Source: Kaistella montana (GTDB lineage Bacteria > Bacteroidota > Bacteroidia > Flavobacteriales > Weeksellaceae). From it: a stretch of DNA of 64,000 nucleotides. Positions within the stretch are counted from its first letter, which is position 1, and each line of letters starts with the position of its first letter. The position numbers and the translations under genes were made by a program. Positions 7,789 through 17,247 of this stretch are shown here, in pieces. The notes under the pieces are model-generated. The model had not been told where the DNA came from. It searched no databases and saw nothing but the letters and a program-made list of their open reading frames with translations. Location of the stretch: NCBI RefSeq assembly GCF_024436175.1, contig NZ_JANFQP010000003.1:1-64000 (forward strand), written 5' to 3'.

Positions 7789-8613
7789 ATGTATACACCG
7801 GTTGCTGCAGACGTAGCTAAATTAAGAAACACAACAGGAGCAGGAATGATGGACTGCAAAAAAGCATTGGTAGAAGCGGAAGGAGACTTCGAAAAAGCGA
7901 TCGAAATCCTTAGAAAAAAAGGACAAAAAGTAGCTGCAAACAGAGCTGACAGAGAATCTACTGAAGGTGCTGTAATTGCTAAAGTAAACGAAGACAACAC
8001 AATGGGAGCGATTATCGCTTTGAATTGCGAAACTGATTTCGTTGCGAAAAATGACGCTTTCGTTGAATTAGCTCACGAACTTGCTGAACAAGCAGTTTTC
8101 TATGCAAACAAAGAAGAATTCTTAGCATCTGACTTCCACGGAACTACTGTTGCTGAAAAATTGGTAGAACAAACAGGAGTAATTGGTGAGAAAATCGAGA
8201 TCGGTTCTTTCGAAAGAATTGAAGGTCCTTTCTTAGGAGCTTACATCCACGCTGGAAACAAAATTGCTGCAATCACTTCTCTTTCTGCAAACGTAGAAGG
8301 TGCTTCTGAAGCTGCAAAAGCGGTTTCTATGCAAGTTGCTGCAATGAATCCACTAGCTCTTGATGAAACACAAGTTTCTCAAGAAACTATCGATAAAGAA
8401 TTAGAAATTGAAAGAGATATCTTAACAAAAGAAGGTAAACCTGCAAACATTATCGATAACATCCTTAAAGGAAAAATGCAGCGTTTCTACAAAGACAACA
8501 CTTTGGTACACCAAGCTTTCATCAAAGATGGTAGCCAATCTGTTGCTGATTATGTAAAATCTGTAAACGGAGATTTAAAAGTAGTAGGTTTTGTAAGAGT
8601 GAGTCTTGCTTAA
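7789..8613 (+). CDS. tsf: Translation elongation factor Ts
   Basis: The guanine-nucleotide exchange factor for EF-Tu. 274 residues from the ATG at 7789, where the conserved N-terminus appears (VAADVAKLRNTTGAGMMDCKKAL); an upstream in-frame ATG at 7660 would add a non-homologous extension. The core contains the conserved NCETDFVAKND segment at about 82-92. It ends at a strong terminator. rpsB, the usual upstream partner, is absent: the gene upstream is a divergent secreted-protein gene. Confidence 0.97.
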   Translation: MYTPVAADVAKLRNTTGAGMMDCKKALVEAEGDFEKAIEILRKKGQKVAANRADRESTEGAVIAKVNEDNTMGAIIALNCETDFVAKNDAFVELAHELAEQAVFYANKEEFLASDFHGTTVAEKLVEQTGVIGEKIEIGSFERIEGPFLGAYIHAGNKIAAITSLSANVEGASEAAKAVSMQVAAMNPLALDETQVSQETIDKELEIERDILTKEGKPANIIDNILKGKMQRFYKDNTLVHQAFIKDGSQSVADYVKSVNGDLKVVGFVRVSLA

Positions 8614-8637
8614 TCAGCTTTTCTAGACCATATTATC

Positions 8638-8673
8638 ATCTCCTGCGAATTGTTTTCGCAGGAGATTTTTTTT
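8638..8673 (+). terminator. Intrinsic terminator behind tsf
   Basis: A perfect 12-bp stem, ATCTCCTGCGAA / TTCGCAGGAGAT, with a 5-base loop, followed by eight T residues. Confidence 0.95.
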
Positions 8674-8958
8674 ACAAAAATTAGAAGTAATTTTGTTGGT
8701 CATTTTCATTAGAAAAATATGAATAGAATTTTCAACTAGTGCCTGATATTTCTTTTCAGTTCCGTGCTGTTTCCTAGGCAATATATAAGTATGGATACAT
8801 CAACTCACAAATCACAGTTGATGAAAGATGCTTTATAGAGATATACAATACGGGGTTGTATTTCCCATTTTTGAATTAGATAGAGCCGGGTACGCAATTA
8901 CCGGTTTCCTACAAGGGTTGGATTTTACTAAAAGACAGAAATTAATTCCTTGAAAATC
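8674..8958. other. Intergenic region without a recognised gene
   Basis: About 285 bp between the tsf terminator and fmt. The only coding-like item is a plus-strand frame of 41 codons at 8828-8953 (starting MLYRDIQYGV), with no recognisable family or promoter. It could be a gene remnant. I see no RNA gene. Confidence 0.3.
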
Positions 8959-9903
8959 TTATCTCGAAATCGAATCGAAATGCTGAAAACCATTAAGAAA
9001 AGCTTTCACATTCATCCTTTTTTTTCCTTCCAGTTGTAGTTCTTCAGGGAAATAAACACCATCTTTCGTGTAAATTTTGAATTGATTTTTGTCGATTTCT
9101 AAACTTCCTGGAGCTTTTTCATGAGCAGAAATTTCAAATTTTCCTTCAAAAATTTTCAAAGATTTTTCCTCTTTTCCGATTTTAATAGTCGTAAAAGCGC
9201 ACGGATATGGCGACATTCCTCGGATGAAATTGTGAACATTTTCGGAATTCATTTCCCAATTAATTCTCGTGTCTTCCTTGAAAATTTTGAATGCGTTTTT
9301 TGGATTTTCCACAGCAAGTTGAGGCTTTTCCTGAATTGAATTTTCAGCCAATCCGTCTAAAGTTTTCACCACCAATTTTGCGCCCATTTCCATCAAACGA
9401 TCGTGCAACATTCCTGCATTTTCGTCCGCAGAAATTTCGATTTCATCTTGTAAAAGAATATTTCCCTCGTCGATTTTTTCATTAATAAAAAAAGTCGTTG
9501 CACCGGTTTTCGTTTCCCCATTAATTACTGCGTAATTGATCGGCGCAGCTCCGCGGTAATCGGGCAACAGCGACGCATGAAGATTGAAAGTTCCTATTTC
9601 GGGCATTTCAAATAAAATTTTCGGCATCATTCTGAAAGCTACAACAACAAAAACATCGGCGTTTAAGCTTCTAATTTCATTCAAAAATTCAGGATTTCTC
9701 AATTTTTCCGGCTGAAAAACATGAAGATTATTTTCCACCGCATAAGTTTTCACAGGTGATTCGTGGATTTTTTGTCCGCGTCCGCTAGCTTTGTCGGCAA
9801 CCGTCACCACTCCAACAACTTCGTGATGTGATTCGTGGATAGCTTTCAATGAGTTTTTAGCAAATTCTGGTGTTCCGAAGAATATAACTTTTAATGATTT
9901 CAT
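8959..9903 (-). CDS. fmt: Methionyl-tRNA formyltransferase
   Basis: Formylates initiator Met-tRNA using 10-formyl-THF. The 314 residues start with KVIFFGTPEFAKNSL. The folate/catalytic motif FNLHASLLPDYRGAAP lies at about 106-121 with the conserved Asn/His/Asp constellation, and a C-terminal OB-like domain starts near 205. It lies 34 bp downstream of recQ on the same strand, so the two are probably cotranscribed. Confidence 0.96.
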   Translation of the reverse strand: MKSLKVIFFGTPEFAKNSLKAIHESHHEVVGVVTVADKASGRGQKIHESPVKTYAVENNLHVFQPEKLRNPEFLNEIRSLNADVFVVVAFRMMPKILFEMPEIGTFNLHASLLPDYRGAAPINYAVINGETKTGATTFFINEKIDEGNILLQDEIEISADENAGMLHDRLMEMGAKLVVKTLDGLAENSIQEKPQLAVENPKNAFKIFKEDTRINWEMNSENVHNFIRGMSPYPCAFTTIKIGKEEKSLKIFEGKFEISAHEKAPGSLEIDKNQFKIYTKDGVYFPEELQLEGKKRMNVKAFLNGFQHFDSISR

Positions 9904-9937
9904 TTAATAATATTTTTTTGAAGGAAAATCTGTGATT

Positions 9938-11848
9938 TTAATACTCATCTTTATAAGCATAGGTACGAAAATCGAGCATTTTCACTTCACCGGAATCTAA
10001 AAGATGAATCAAATTTTCCAAGATATTTTCCTTTTTGTAATAATTTAATTTAATAGCGATTTCTTCAACATTTGAAGGTTTCTGTTTCAAGATTTCGATA
10101 ATTTCTCGAGAAATATTTCTTCCAAAAACGCTTTCTTTTTGACTTTCACAAACCGAACATTGTCCGCAGTTTTTCACATTTTTTTCTCCGAAATACGACA
10201 AAATCAATTTCATTTTACAATAATCGGAATCTTGAAGAAAAAACTTCATTTCTTCCCATTTTTTCAATTTATTCTTTTGAATTTGTTCAAAAAGATTCCA
10301 ATATTTTCCGCTGATTGCCCGATCGTCACGATGTTTCAGGAATTTGATACTCGCCAAAGCTCCATCAATATATTCCAGATAATTTTTTTGATGAAGTTCT
10401 CTGATCCTTTCTTTGATTAAAGGAACTTCTACATCTATCTTCTGGCTCATCGTCATCTCACTGAACAAGATTTTGTGAGTGGTAAGTCCGGAATAATTTC
10501 TGAGCAAAAGTTCAATAAAATAAGCATCTTTTTTTGAAAGCAAATCGATTTCGTCAGGCGTAATTTTCAATTCCAAAGAAGAACGGGACTTATTATTGTT
10601 AAAAAAGACAATTTCCTGAACGTGTAAAAAATTGAGAACATTTTTAATTTTAGCCATCGAAGTCTTGGTAAAATTCTGAATTCGCTGAACGTGAAGCTGA
10701 AACACATTTTCTGGCAAATCGTTTTCGGCAATTTGAAAACTGGAATACAGATAAGAAACGATATCGTAAAATTCCTTTTTCGAAGGAATTTGGTTGCGAA
10801 GAATGCTATCGAAATCCAAAAGTTCTTGTTCATTCCAAAGGAGAAAAGCGTGCGATTCAAGCCCATCTCGACCAACTCTTCCGATTTCCTGATAATAATT
10901 TTCAATCGATTGCGAAGGCGAAAAATGAATTACAAAACGTACATTATCTTTGTCAATTCCCATCCCGAAAGCGTTGGTAGAAACCAAAACATGGTTGTTG
11001 CTATTGATCCAATACGCTTGTTTCTGGTTTTTCTCTTTAACAGGCAATCCTGCGTGAAAAAAATCGACATTGGAAATCAGATTTCTTTGTAAAAAACGAG
11101 TGAGTTCCTCTGCTTCTTTTCGGCTTCTTACATAGATGATTCCCGAAGAATTGTTGTATTTAAGCAGGTTTAAAACTCTTTGATATTTATCTGAAATTTT
11201 ATCTGAAACAATTTTAATATTGGTTCTTCTAAAACTTTTTTGAAATAATACCGGATTATTGAGATTCAGTTTGGTTTGAATTTCTTTCAAAACTTGTGGC
11301 GTCGCAGTTGCGGTAAGTGCCAAACAAGGAATATTGTTGAAATTCTGTCGAAAAGCTTTGATATTCTGATAACTCGGACGAAAATCTTGTCCCCATTCGG
11401 AGATACAATGCGCTTCATCCACTGCAATAAATGAGATTTGAATTTCCTCAAGATTTTGCAGAAAAACCCGATTGGTAAGGCGTTCCGGAGAAACATATAA
11501 AATTTTGGTCAAACCATCTTTGCATCTATTGAAAATAACTTCCGCATCGAATTCTTCCAATTCAGACGATAAATATTCAGCTTCTATTCCACTATTTTTC
11601 AGTTGGTAAACCTGATCTTTCATCAACGCTAAAAGTGGCGAAATAACGAGACATGTTCCTTCCAACAAAAGTGCGGGCAACTGATAACATAAAGATTTTC
11701 CGCCACCGGTAGGCAAAAGCGCCAATGTGTCTTTTAGATTGATCACCGAATTTATGATTTCTTCCTGAGAATCTCTAAAATTATCATATCCCCAAAAATG
11801 TTTTAGGGTTTGAAATTTGAGTTGCTGAAAATCTTGGTGAGAAATCAT
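9938..11848 (-). CDS. recQ: ATP-dependent DNA helicase RecQ
   Basis: A 3'-5' superfamily 2 helicase for recombination and repair. Of 636 residues: Walker A LLPTGGGKS at about 44-52, DEAH box VDEAHCISEWGQDFRP from about 143, motif VI YYQEIGRVGRDG near 315, and a RecQ-Ct zinc-binding segment with Cys residues in YCKMK and NCGQCSVC near 540-570, followed by a winged helix. I see no clear HRDC domain at the C-terminus. ATG start at 11848. Confidence 0.95.
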   Translation of the reverse strand: MISHQDFQQLKFQTLKHFWGYDNFRDSQEEIINSVINLKDTLALLPTGGGKSLCYQLPALLLEGTCLVISPLLALMKDQVYQLKNSGIEAEYLSSELEEFDAEVIFNRCKDGLTKILYVSPERLTNRVFLQNLEEIQISFIAVDEAHCISEWGQDFRPSYQNIKAFRQNFNNIPCLALTATATPQVLKEIQTKLNLNNPVLFQKSFRRTNIKIVSDKISDKYQRVLNLLKYNNSSGIIYVRSRKEAEELTRFLQRNLISNVDFFHAGLPVKEKNQKQAYWINSNNHVLVSTNAFGMGIDKDNVRFVIHFSPSQSIENYYQEIGRVGRDGLESHAFLLWNEQELLDFDSILRNQIPSKKEFYDIVSYLYSSFQIAENDLPENVFQLHVQRIQNFTKTSMAKIKNVLNFLHVQEIVFFNNNKSRSSLELKITPDEIDLLSKKDAYFIELLLRNYSGLTTHKILFSEMTMSQKIDVEVPLIKERIRELHQKNYLEYIDGALASIKFLKHRDDRAISGKYWNLFEQIQKNKLKKWEEMKFFLQDSDYCKMKLILSYFGEKNVKNCGQCSVCESQKESVFGRNISREIIEILKQKPSNVEEIAIKLNYYKKENILENLIHLLDSGEVKMLDFRTYAYKDEY

Positions 11849-11885
11849 GAGGTAAAAATACTGAATCTAAGTTCATAAAACAAAA

Positions 11886-11908
11886 AAAGCCGCGCAATGC
11901 GCAGCTTT
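11886..11908 (-). terminator. Terminator behind the OmpA-family gene
   Basis: A hairpin, AAAGC-C-GCGC AAT GCGC-A-GCTTT, with one internal mismatch, 19 bp below the stop codon at 11928. The A-run on its left gives the U-tract on the minus strand. Confidence 0.8.
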
Positions 11909-11927
11909 AATTATAATAAGGGAAAAA

Positions 11928-13367
11928 TTATTTTGCTTCGAAGTAAACTCTTCTGTTTGCTCTGTTTTTCCATTCAGGGCATTTAGTTGCTGGTTCACAT
12001 TCTGGGTATTTAAGGTCTTTTTCACCTCTACCGATTGCGTTTAATTTACCTGATTCTACTCCGTTTTGGGTTAAATAATTCTTAACGGTGTTAGCTCTTC
12101 TTTCAGAAAGATTTTGATTATAAGCATCAGAAGCTCTCGTATCAGTAGCACCAATCACGTTAAAAGAACCATTTGAAGAATTAATGTAATTTACAGCACT
12201 GTTCAAAATTGGAGTGTTTGATGGAAGAATTTTATCAGAATTCAAGTCGAATTCAATCCCTTCTAAAGTTCTTGTATTATCAGAAACTGTAGAATTGGTA
12301 GGACAACCGTTATTTTCTACAGGTCCAGGAACAGTAACACATTTGTCATAAAGGTCGATAACTCCGTCTAAATCCGTGTCTAAAGCAACACCTGCTCCGT
12401 CAACTCTTGCACCTGCAGGAGTATCAAGTTGGCGATCCCAATCATCGCAAACACCGTCGTTATCAGCATCTCCTTTTTTGCAAACTTCAACATCTTGGTT
12501 TTTATCAGCCAAAACATCTAATTTGTAATAAATTTCCTGCAATGGATCGTGCCACATCAAGTGAGATTCGTGTTTTCCTAATTTTAAAGAAAGTCCTAAT
12601 GTTGCGTTGAAGAAGTTATCAGAAGTATTATCTGATATTTTGTTGATATCACTGTATTGTGCACCACCACCATCAAATTGATCGTCACCGGTTACCACAT
12701 ACATTACTCTACCTTCCAAATCTATTCTTCTATTAACTTTATATTTTAATCCTGCACCAGCCTGACCAAACAATGAGTTAAGTTTAAATGGCTTCACCTC
12801 TGTCATTAGTCTTTGTCCAGAAGCACCTTCTGAATAAGCTCTATATGCCAAAGTTCCTATACCTGCATAACCATGCAAAGCCCATCTATAAGGAGAATTA
12901 TTATCAACTCTTCTCAATAAATTAGAAAAGTTAATATCACCTAAAAGCGATATTGCATCATACTGAGTTCTTGCACCAACATTCCTAATACCAGCACCCG
13001 TTGCATTATCAGTTTTGGTATTAAATGCTCCCTGTCTGGTTTCTCCTCTGTCATACTGTAAGTTTAATCCAAACGCATGTGTAATTGCCTTATCAACACT
13101 TAGATAAGCTGAATAACCAAACACATTTTTTCCATTTCCCGATTTCAGTGAAGTTAAATCTGCGTGCTGTAGTAAAGGAACCCCTACACCAGCTGAAATA
13201 GCCCAATCATTGAATCTTTTCGATTGTTGGGTAAATGGGGATACGTTTGCTGATCCTGAAGAGAAAGTATTAGGATACTCTACAGTTGAAACAGCAACAG
13301 AGTCTTGTGCGAACATAGCAGTGGGAATAACCAATGCCAACGCGAAGCTTGCTAAATTTAGTTTCAT
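11928..13367 (-). CDS. OmpA-family outer-membrane protein with Asp-rich repeats
   Basis: 479 residues: signal peptide at about 1-20, a predicted N-terminal beta-barrel to about 270 (FNDWAISAGVGVPLL, RWALHGYAGIG), a thrombospondin-3-like calcium-binding stretch at about 295-345 (DADNDGVCDDWD, DTDLDGVIDLYDKC), then an OmpA-like peptidoglycan-binding domain at about 365-479 (NLSERRANTVKNYL, IGRGE). This matches the abundant Bacteroidota F/OmpA porins that tether the outer membrane to peptidoglycan. It has its own terminator, so it is probably monocistronic. Confidence 0.93.
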   Translation of the reverse strand: MKLNLASFALALVIPTAMFAQDSVAVSTVEYPNTFSSGSANVSPFTQQSKRFNDWAISAGVGVPLLQHADLTSLKSGNGKNVFGYSAYLSVDKAITHAFGLNLQYDRGETRQGAFNTKTDNATGAGIRNVGARTQYDAISLLGDINFSNLLRRVDNNSPYRWALHGYAGIGTLAYRAYSEGASGQRLMTEVKPFKLNSLFGQAGAGLKYKVNRRIDLEGRVMYVVTGDDQFDGGGAQYSDINKISDNTSDNFFNATLGLSLKLGKHESHLMWHDPLQEIYYKLDVLADKNQDVEVCKKGDADNDGVCDDWDRQLDTPAGARVDGAGVALDTDLDGVIDLYDKCVTVPGPVENNGCPTNSTVSDNTRTLEGIEFDLNSDKILPSNTPILNSAVNYINSSNGSFNVIGATDTRASDAYNQNLSERRANTVKNYLTQNGVESGKLNAIGRGEKDLKYPECEPATKCPEWKNRANRRVYFEAK

Positions 13368-13399
13368 AAGTTTAATGTTATAGTGATGTTTAATATTTA

Positions 13400-13834
13400 C
13401 TATTTTAAAGATATAATACTTTCAATGCTTTCAAGTAATTTTCTTGAAAACTCGCGTTGATACAAATGCCGAATATGAGGAATTTGTAGCTTACTGCAAT
13501 CAAAAATAAGTTGTCCGTATTGCACTATATCAATATCAATAATTCTATCTGTATAGTACTTAGTTACTGACGAATCTTCTATTCTTCCCATTTCATTCTC
13601 TATTCTTTTAATTATATTCAAGAGTTTAATGGGTGAAAATTGGGTATTAAGAATCAATGCAATATTACAAAAATTATTATTACTAACAAATTCCACTGGT
13701 TCTGAATGTATAATTTCACTCAAAGCTAAAACCGTGCCAATTTTTTCTTCAATAAGTTTTATTGCAACTTTTAGATTTATTTCAGAATCTCCGAGATTAC
13801 TTCCGAGTAACAAAGTGACCTTATGTTGCGACAT
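13400..13834 (-). CDS. folK: 2-amino-4-hydroxy-6-hydroxymethyldihydropteridine pyrophosphokinase
   Basis: HPPK, which transfers pyrophosphate from ATP to the pterin in folate synthesis. The 144 residues start with VTLLLGSNLGDSEINL and contain the motif-3-like section TDRIIDIDIVQYG near 98-110 with the two Mg-binding Asp residues. The Arg/Trp-containing loops of the E. coli enzyme are not obvious, so it is somewhat divergent. It is divergent from sppA with only 20 bp between starts, a bidirectional arrangement. Confidence 0.88.
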   Translation of the reverse strand: MSQHKVTLLLGSNLGDSEINLKVAIKLIEEKIGTVLALSEIIHSEPVEFVSNNNFCNIALILNTQFSPIKLLNIIKRIENEMGRIEDSSVTKYYTDRIIDIDIVQYGQLIFDCSKLQIPHIRHLYQREFSRKLLESIESIISLK

Positions 13835-13854
13835 ATTGTTAAATATTATTTTTT

Positions 13855-15612
13855 ATGAGAAGTTTCTTTAAAAATGTCTTAGCAAATATAGTGGCAATTA
13901 TGATTATTGTTGCAATTTTTTTCATGTTTTTAATCATTCTGGTTGCGGCGAGTGCTTTCAGTGACAGCGACAAAGCCACTGTAAAAGAAAATTCGGTCCT
14001 CACTTTAGATTTTAAAACCAATATCATCGATAGTCCTACCGAAGACAACAGCGAACTTTTTAATTTCAACGAGAAAGAAAAAAAGGTTCTTATTTACGAT
14101 ATGCTGGAAGCTATAAAAAAAGCAAAAACTGATGACAAAATCAAAGGAATCAGCATAGAAACCGACGGAATGATGGCTGGAATGACTCAACTTGACGATA
14201 TCCGTAAAGCATTAGAGGATTTCAAAAAAAGTGGAAAATTTGTGTACGCTTATGGAAATTCGGTTTCGCAATCTGCTTATTATTTGGGTTCGGTTGCTGA
14301 TCAATATTTCCTGAATCCTGCAGGCGGAATAGAACTTAAAGGTCTTACTACTGAAATTCTATACATGAAAAGCTTTGCTGAAAAATATGGAATTGGCATG
14401 GAAATCATCCGACACGGAAAATACAAATCTGCTGTGGAACCTTTCCTGAGAGACGATATGTCACCCGAAAACAAAGAACAAGTTTCTACCATGCTGAATG
14501 ATTTATGGTCAGGGAACGCTTTGAAAATGGCATATTCCAGAAAAATTGATACAGCACTGTTTCGCACAGTAGTTGATAGTTTATACGGCATTATTCCGGA
14601 TTTAAGTCTTCAGCACCGACTTGTGGATCGATTAATTCAGAAAACCGAATATGACGATTTAATTAAAGCAAAAATTAACCTAAAAAAAGATGACAAACTG
14701 AACAAAATCTCATTCAGCAAATACATCAGTTCATACAGCGAAGACAATCTTAAAAAAGACAATCAAGTTGCGGTCCTTTACGCTTCCGGAGCAATTTACA
14801 ACGGAGAAGGAAATGATGCAATATATTCAGAAAAATTCGTAAAAGAAATCAAAAAGTTAGCGGACAACGACAAAGTAAAAGCGGTTGTTTTCAGAATTAA
14901 TTCTCCAGGTGGAAGCGCCAATGCTTCAGATGAGATTCTATTTGAAATGCAACAACTGAAAAAGAAAAAACCCGTTATCGTTTCTTTTGGCGATTATGCA
15001 GCTTCCGGTGGTTACTACATCGCAATGGCGGCAGATAAAATTTATGCCGAACCCAACTCTATTACAGGCTCGATAGGTGTCTTTGGAATGATTCCATACT
15101 TTAAAGAAATTGCAAACAGAAATGGTCTGACCTCTCATGCAGTAAACACCAACGCCAACTCAAACATGTATTCACCTATCAACGGAATTACACCAGGCGG
15201 AATCACAATGATGACGAAAAGTGTAGAACAGACTTATAAAAGATTCGTGCATTTCGTAACGCAAAACAGAAAAAAAACTTTTGAACAAATAGACGCAGTA
15301 GGCGGCGGAAGAGTATGGAGTGGCACACGAGCAAAACAAATTGGACTGGTTGACGAATTAGGAAGTTTAAATGACGCAATTAATTATGCTGCAAAACAGG
15401 CAAAACTGAAAGATTATAATGTAGCTACTTACCCGAAAAAGGTCAGCAAATTCGAGCAACTTTTCAAAGATATGGAAGAAGATGAAATCTCTACAAGATT
15501 CATTAAAAACAAAATAGGCAAAGAAAATTATAAAATTTTCGAACAAATAACCAATCCAAAACTACAAAGCGAAGTAATGATGGAAATGCCTTATCAGGTG
15601 AAATTCAATTAA
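13855..15612 (+). CDS. sppA: Signal peptide peptidase SppA, 67-kDa type
   Basis: A membrane-anchored serine protease that degrades cleaved signal peptides. Of 585 residues, an N-terminal membrane anchor lies at about 7-33. The family's two ClpP-like halves are both present: the N-terminal half carries the catalytic lysine context RHGKYKSAVEPF (Lys about 191), and the C-terminal half carries the nucleophile in GDYAASGGYYIA (Ser about 384). Length matches the long SppA form. A strong bidirectional terminator follows. Confidence 0.95.
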   Translation: MRSFFKNVLANIVAIMIIVAIFFMFLIILVAASAFSDSDKATVKENSVLTLDFKTNIIDSPTEDNSELFNFNEKEKKVLIYDMLEAIKKAKTDDKIKGISIETDGMMAGMTQLDDIRKALEDFKKSGKFVYAYGNSVSQSAYYLGSVADQYFLNPAGGIELKGLTTEILYMKSFAEKYGIGMEIIRHGKYKSAVEPFLRDDMSPENKEQVSTMLNDLWSGNALKMAYSRKIDTALFRTVVDSLYGIIPDLSLQHRLVDRLIQKTEYDDLIKAKINLKKDDKLNKISFSKYISSYSEDNLKKDNQVAVLYASGAIYNGEGNDAIYSEKFVKEIKKLADNDKVKAVVFRINSPGGSANASDEILFEMQQLKKKKPVIVSFGDYAASGGYYIAMAADKIYAEPNSITGSIGVFGMIPYFKEIANRNGLTSHAVNTNANSNMYSPINGITPGGITMMTKSVEQTYKRFVHFVTQNRKKTFEQIDAVGGGRVWSGTRAKQIGLVDELGSLNDAINYAAKQAKLKDYNVATYPKKVSKFEQLFKDMEEDEISTRFIKNKIGKENYKIFEQITNPKLQSEVMMEMPYQVKFN

Positions 15613-15627
15613 TAAAAAATAAAACAT

Positions 15628-15667
15628 AAAAAAATCCCGGATTGAATACTCAAACCGGGATTTTTTT
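15628..15667. terminator. Bidirectional terminator between sppA and GlsB-like gene
   Basis: A 13-bp stem (AAAAAAATCCCGG / CCGGGATTTTTTT, 15628-15640 and 15655-15667) with a 14-base loop, flanked by A- and T-runs, between two convergent genes. Confidence 0.93.
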
Positions 15668-15679
15668 AACTGATAATGC

Positions 15680-15934
15680 TTATCCTCTCTTGGTAGCCAT
15701 ACCATAAATCCAAAGGACAAGTAAAGCACCTACTACAGCGAGAAGCATACTTTTAATGTCGAAATCGTTTACAGTTCCCCAACCGAGCATACTACCGATC
15801 CATCCACCTACGAATGCACCAATAATACCTAAGATAATAGTCATCAGCCAACCCATTCCTTGGTTTCCTGGCATAATGAATTTAGCGATTGCACCTGCGA
15901 TAAGACCAAAAATGATCCAAGTTAAAATTCCCAT
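15680..15934 (-). CDS. GlsB/YeaQ/YmgE-family small membrane protein
   Basis: 84 residues with three hydrophobic segments rich in Gly (LTWIIFGLIAGAIAKFIMPG; MGWLMTIILGIIGAFVGGWIG; LLAVVGALLVLWIYG). The GAIAKFIMPG and GAFVGGWIG motifs are characteristic of the transglycosylase-associated/GlsB family. These are inner-membrane proteins linked to stress, with no defined biochemical activity. It is probably monocistronic. Confidence 0.9.
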   Translation of the reverse strand: MGILTWIIFGLIAGAIAKFIMPGNQGMGWLMTIILGIIGAFVGGWIGSMLGWGTVNDFDIKSMLLAVVGALLVLWIYGMATKRG

Positions 15935-16007
15935 AGTTTTAAAATTTTAATGTTAATAATTTGTATTTGGTTTGATAAATTTAAACAAAAAAATTAAATA
16001 ATATTAT

Positions 16008-16964
16008 TTAATTCCGTTTTCTGAAAAATGAATCTACAAATTCCGTTCCATTAAATAATTGCAGGTCTGTCATTTTCTCACCAACGCCGATATATTTTAC
16101 CGGAATTTGAAACTGATCAGAAATTCCAATCACCACACCGCCTTTCGCTGTACCATCTAATTTGGTTATTGCCAAAGCATTAACTTCAGTAGCTGCCGTA
16201 AATTGTTTTGCTTGTTCAAAAGCATTTTGACCTGTAGAACCATCCAAAACCAAAAGAATTTCATGTGGAGCATCTGGAATAATCTTTTGCATCACTCTTT
16301 TAATTTTAGTAAGTTCGTTCATTAAATTGATTTTGTTGTGAAGCCTTCCCGCGGTATCGATGATTACAACATCCGCATCATTGGCTACTGCACTTTGTAC
16401 GGTATCAAAAGCAACTGAAGCAGGATCGGAACCCATTCCCTGTTTAACAATCGGAACGCCTACTCTTTCACTCCAAATCACCAACTGATCTACTGCCGCA
16501 GCACGAAATGTATCTGCTGCACCTAAAACCACTTTTTTTCCTTCAGATTTGAATTGATGTGCCAACTTACCAATGGTCGTCGTTTTACCTACACCATTTA
16601 CACCAACCACCATAATGACATAAGGTTTCTTGGTTTCATCAATATTTCCAGTTCCCGAATGTGGATTTTCCAAAAGCAATCCGGATATTTCCTCACGAAG
16701 AATTGCATCGAGTTCATCAGTGCTCACAAATTTATCGCGAGCAACGCGATCTTCGATTCTTTGTATAATTTTTATCGTGGTAGAAGCACCTACATCAGAA
16801 GCGATGAGCACTTCTTCAAGATCATCCAGCACTTCATCATCCACTTTCGACTTCCCTACAACTGCTTTGGAAATTTTCTCGAAAAAGCCCTGATTCGATT
16901 TCTCGAGACCTTTGTCCAGTGTTTCCTTTTCTTCTTTTTTAAATATATTTTTAAACCAACTCAT
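16008..16964 (-). CDS. ftsY: Signal recognition particle receptor FtsY
   Basis: The SRP GTPase receptor for cotranslational membrane targeting. 318 residues, a short form with only a ~20-residue charged N-terminus before the NG domain. G1 GVNGVGKTTTIGK is at about 120-132, DTFRAAA and DTAGRLH follow, and TKLDGTAKGG is near 265. It lies downstream of rpmB-rpmG-DUF4295, a conserved Bacteroidota order, but a terminator and a promoter box in the 108-bp gap suggest separate transcription. Confidence 0.96.
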   Translation of the reverse strand: MSWFKNIFKKEEKETLDKGLEKSNQGFFEKISKAVVGKSKVDDEVLDDLEEVLIASDVGASTTIKIIQRIEDRVARDKFVSTDELDAILREEISGLLLENPHSGTGNIDETKKPYVIMVVGVNGVGKTTTIGKLAHQFKSEGKKVVLGAADTFRAAAVDQLVIWSERVGVPIVKQGMGSDPASVAFDTVQSAVANDADVVIIDTAGRLHNKINLMNELTKIKRVMQKIIPDAPHEILLVLDGSTGQNAFEQAKQFTAATEVNALAITKLDGTAKGGVVIGISDQFQIPVKYIGVGEKMTDLQLFNGTEFVDSFFRKRN

Positions 16965-17010
16965 TATAGAAATTTATTTCTGACTCGCATCAGTGCTATT
17001 AAACCGGTAA

Positions 17011-17018
17011 CAAAGATA
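17011..17018 (-). promoter_or_regulatory. TAnnTTTG -7 box for ftsY
   Basis: The minus strand reads TATCTTTG, 47 bp upstream of the ftsY ATG and just after the DUF4295 terminator. Confidence 0.6.
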
Positions 17019-17022
17019 AAAA

Positions 17023-17050
17023 AAAACTACCCAAAAAATTGGATAGTTTT
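17023..17050 (-). terminator. Terminator behind DUF4295
   Basis: A 12-bp stem, AAAACTACCCAA / TTGGATAGTTTT, with one mismatch and an AAAA loop. A long A-run to the left forms the U-tract for the minus-strand rpmB-rpmG-DUF4295 transcript. Confidence 0.85.
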
Positions 17051-17072
17051 ATATCATTAAAGCTGTGTAGAA

Positions 17073-17228
17073 TTATTTTTTCAAATAACCTTCTACATCA
17101 TCAGCGTTCATTACTTTTTCTTCGAAAATGTAAGCTCCAGATTTAGGAGACTTTACCATTTTCACTACTTTGGTCATTTTTTTAGACCCTGCTCCACCCT
17201 GAAGTGTTGCTACTACTTTCTTTGCCAT
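17073..17228 (-). CDS. DUF4295 small basic protein
   Basis: A 51-residue basic protein, MAKKVVATLQGG..., with repeated KMTKVVKMVKSPKSGAY and the C-terminal NADDVEGYLKK. DUF4295 is a Bacteroidota-specific small protein nearly always encoded between rpmG and ftsY, as here. The context suggests a ribosome-associated role, but no function is established. The family assignment rests on sequence and position together. Confidence 0.88.
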   Translation of the reverse strand: MAKKVVATLQGGAGSKKMTKVVKMVKSPKSGAYIFEEKVMNADDVEGYLKK

Positions 17229-17247
17229 TTTTTATTATTTTAAAAAA

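Noticed and set aside
7653-8000. Upstream in-frame extension of the secreted protein at 7074-7652
   Set aside because: It would overlap the tsf promoter and coding sequence and bury the signal peptide in the middle of the protein.
8828-8953. 41-codon frame in the tsf-fmt gap
   Set aside because: No family match, no promoter and no conservation evidence. It is mentioned only as a possible remnant.
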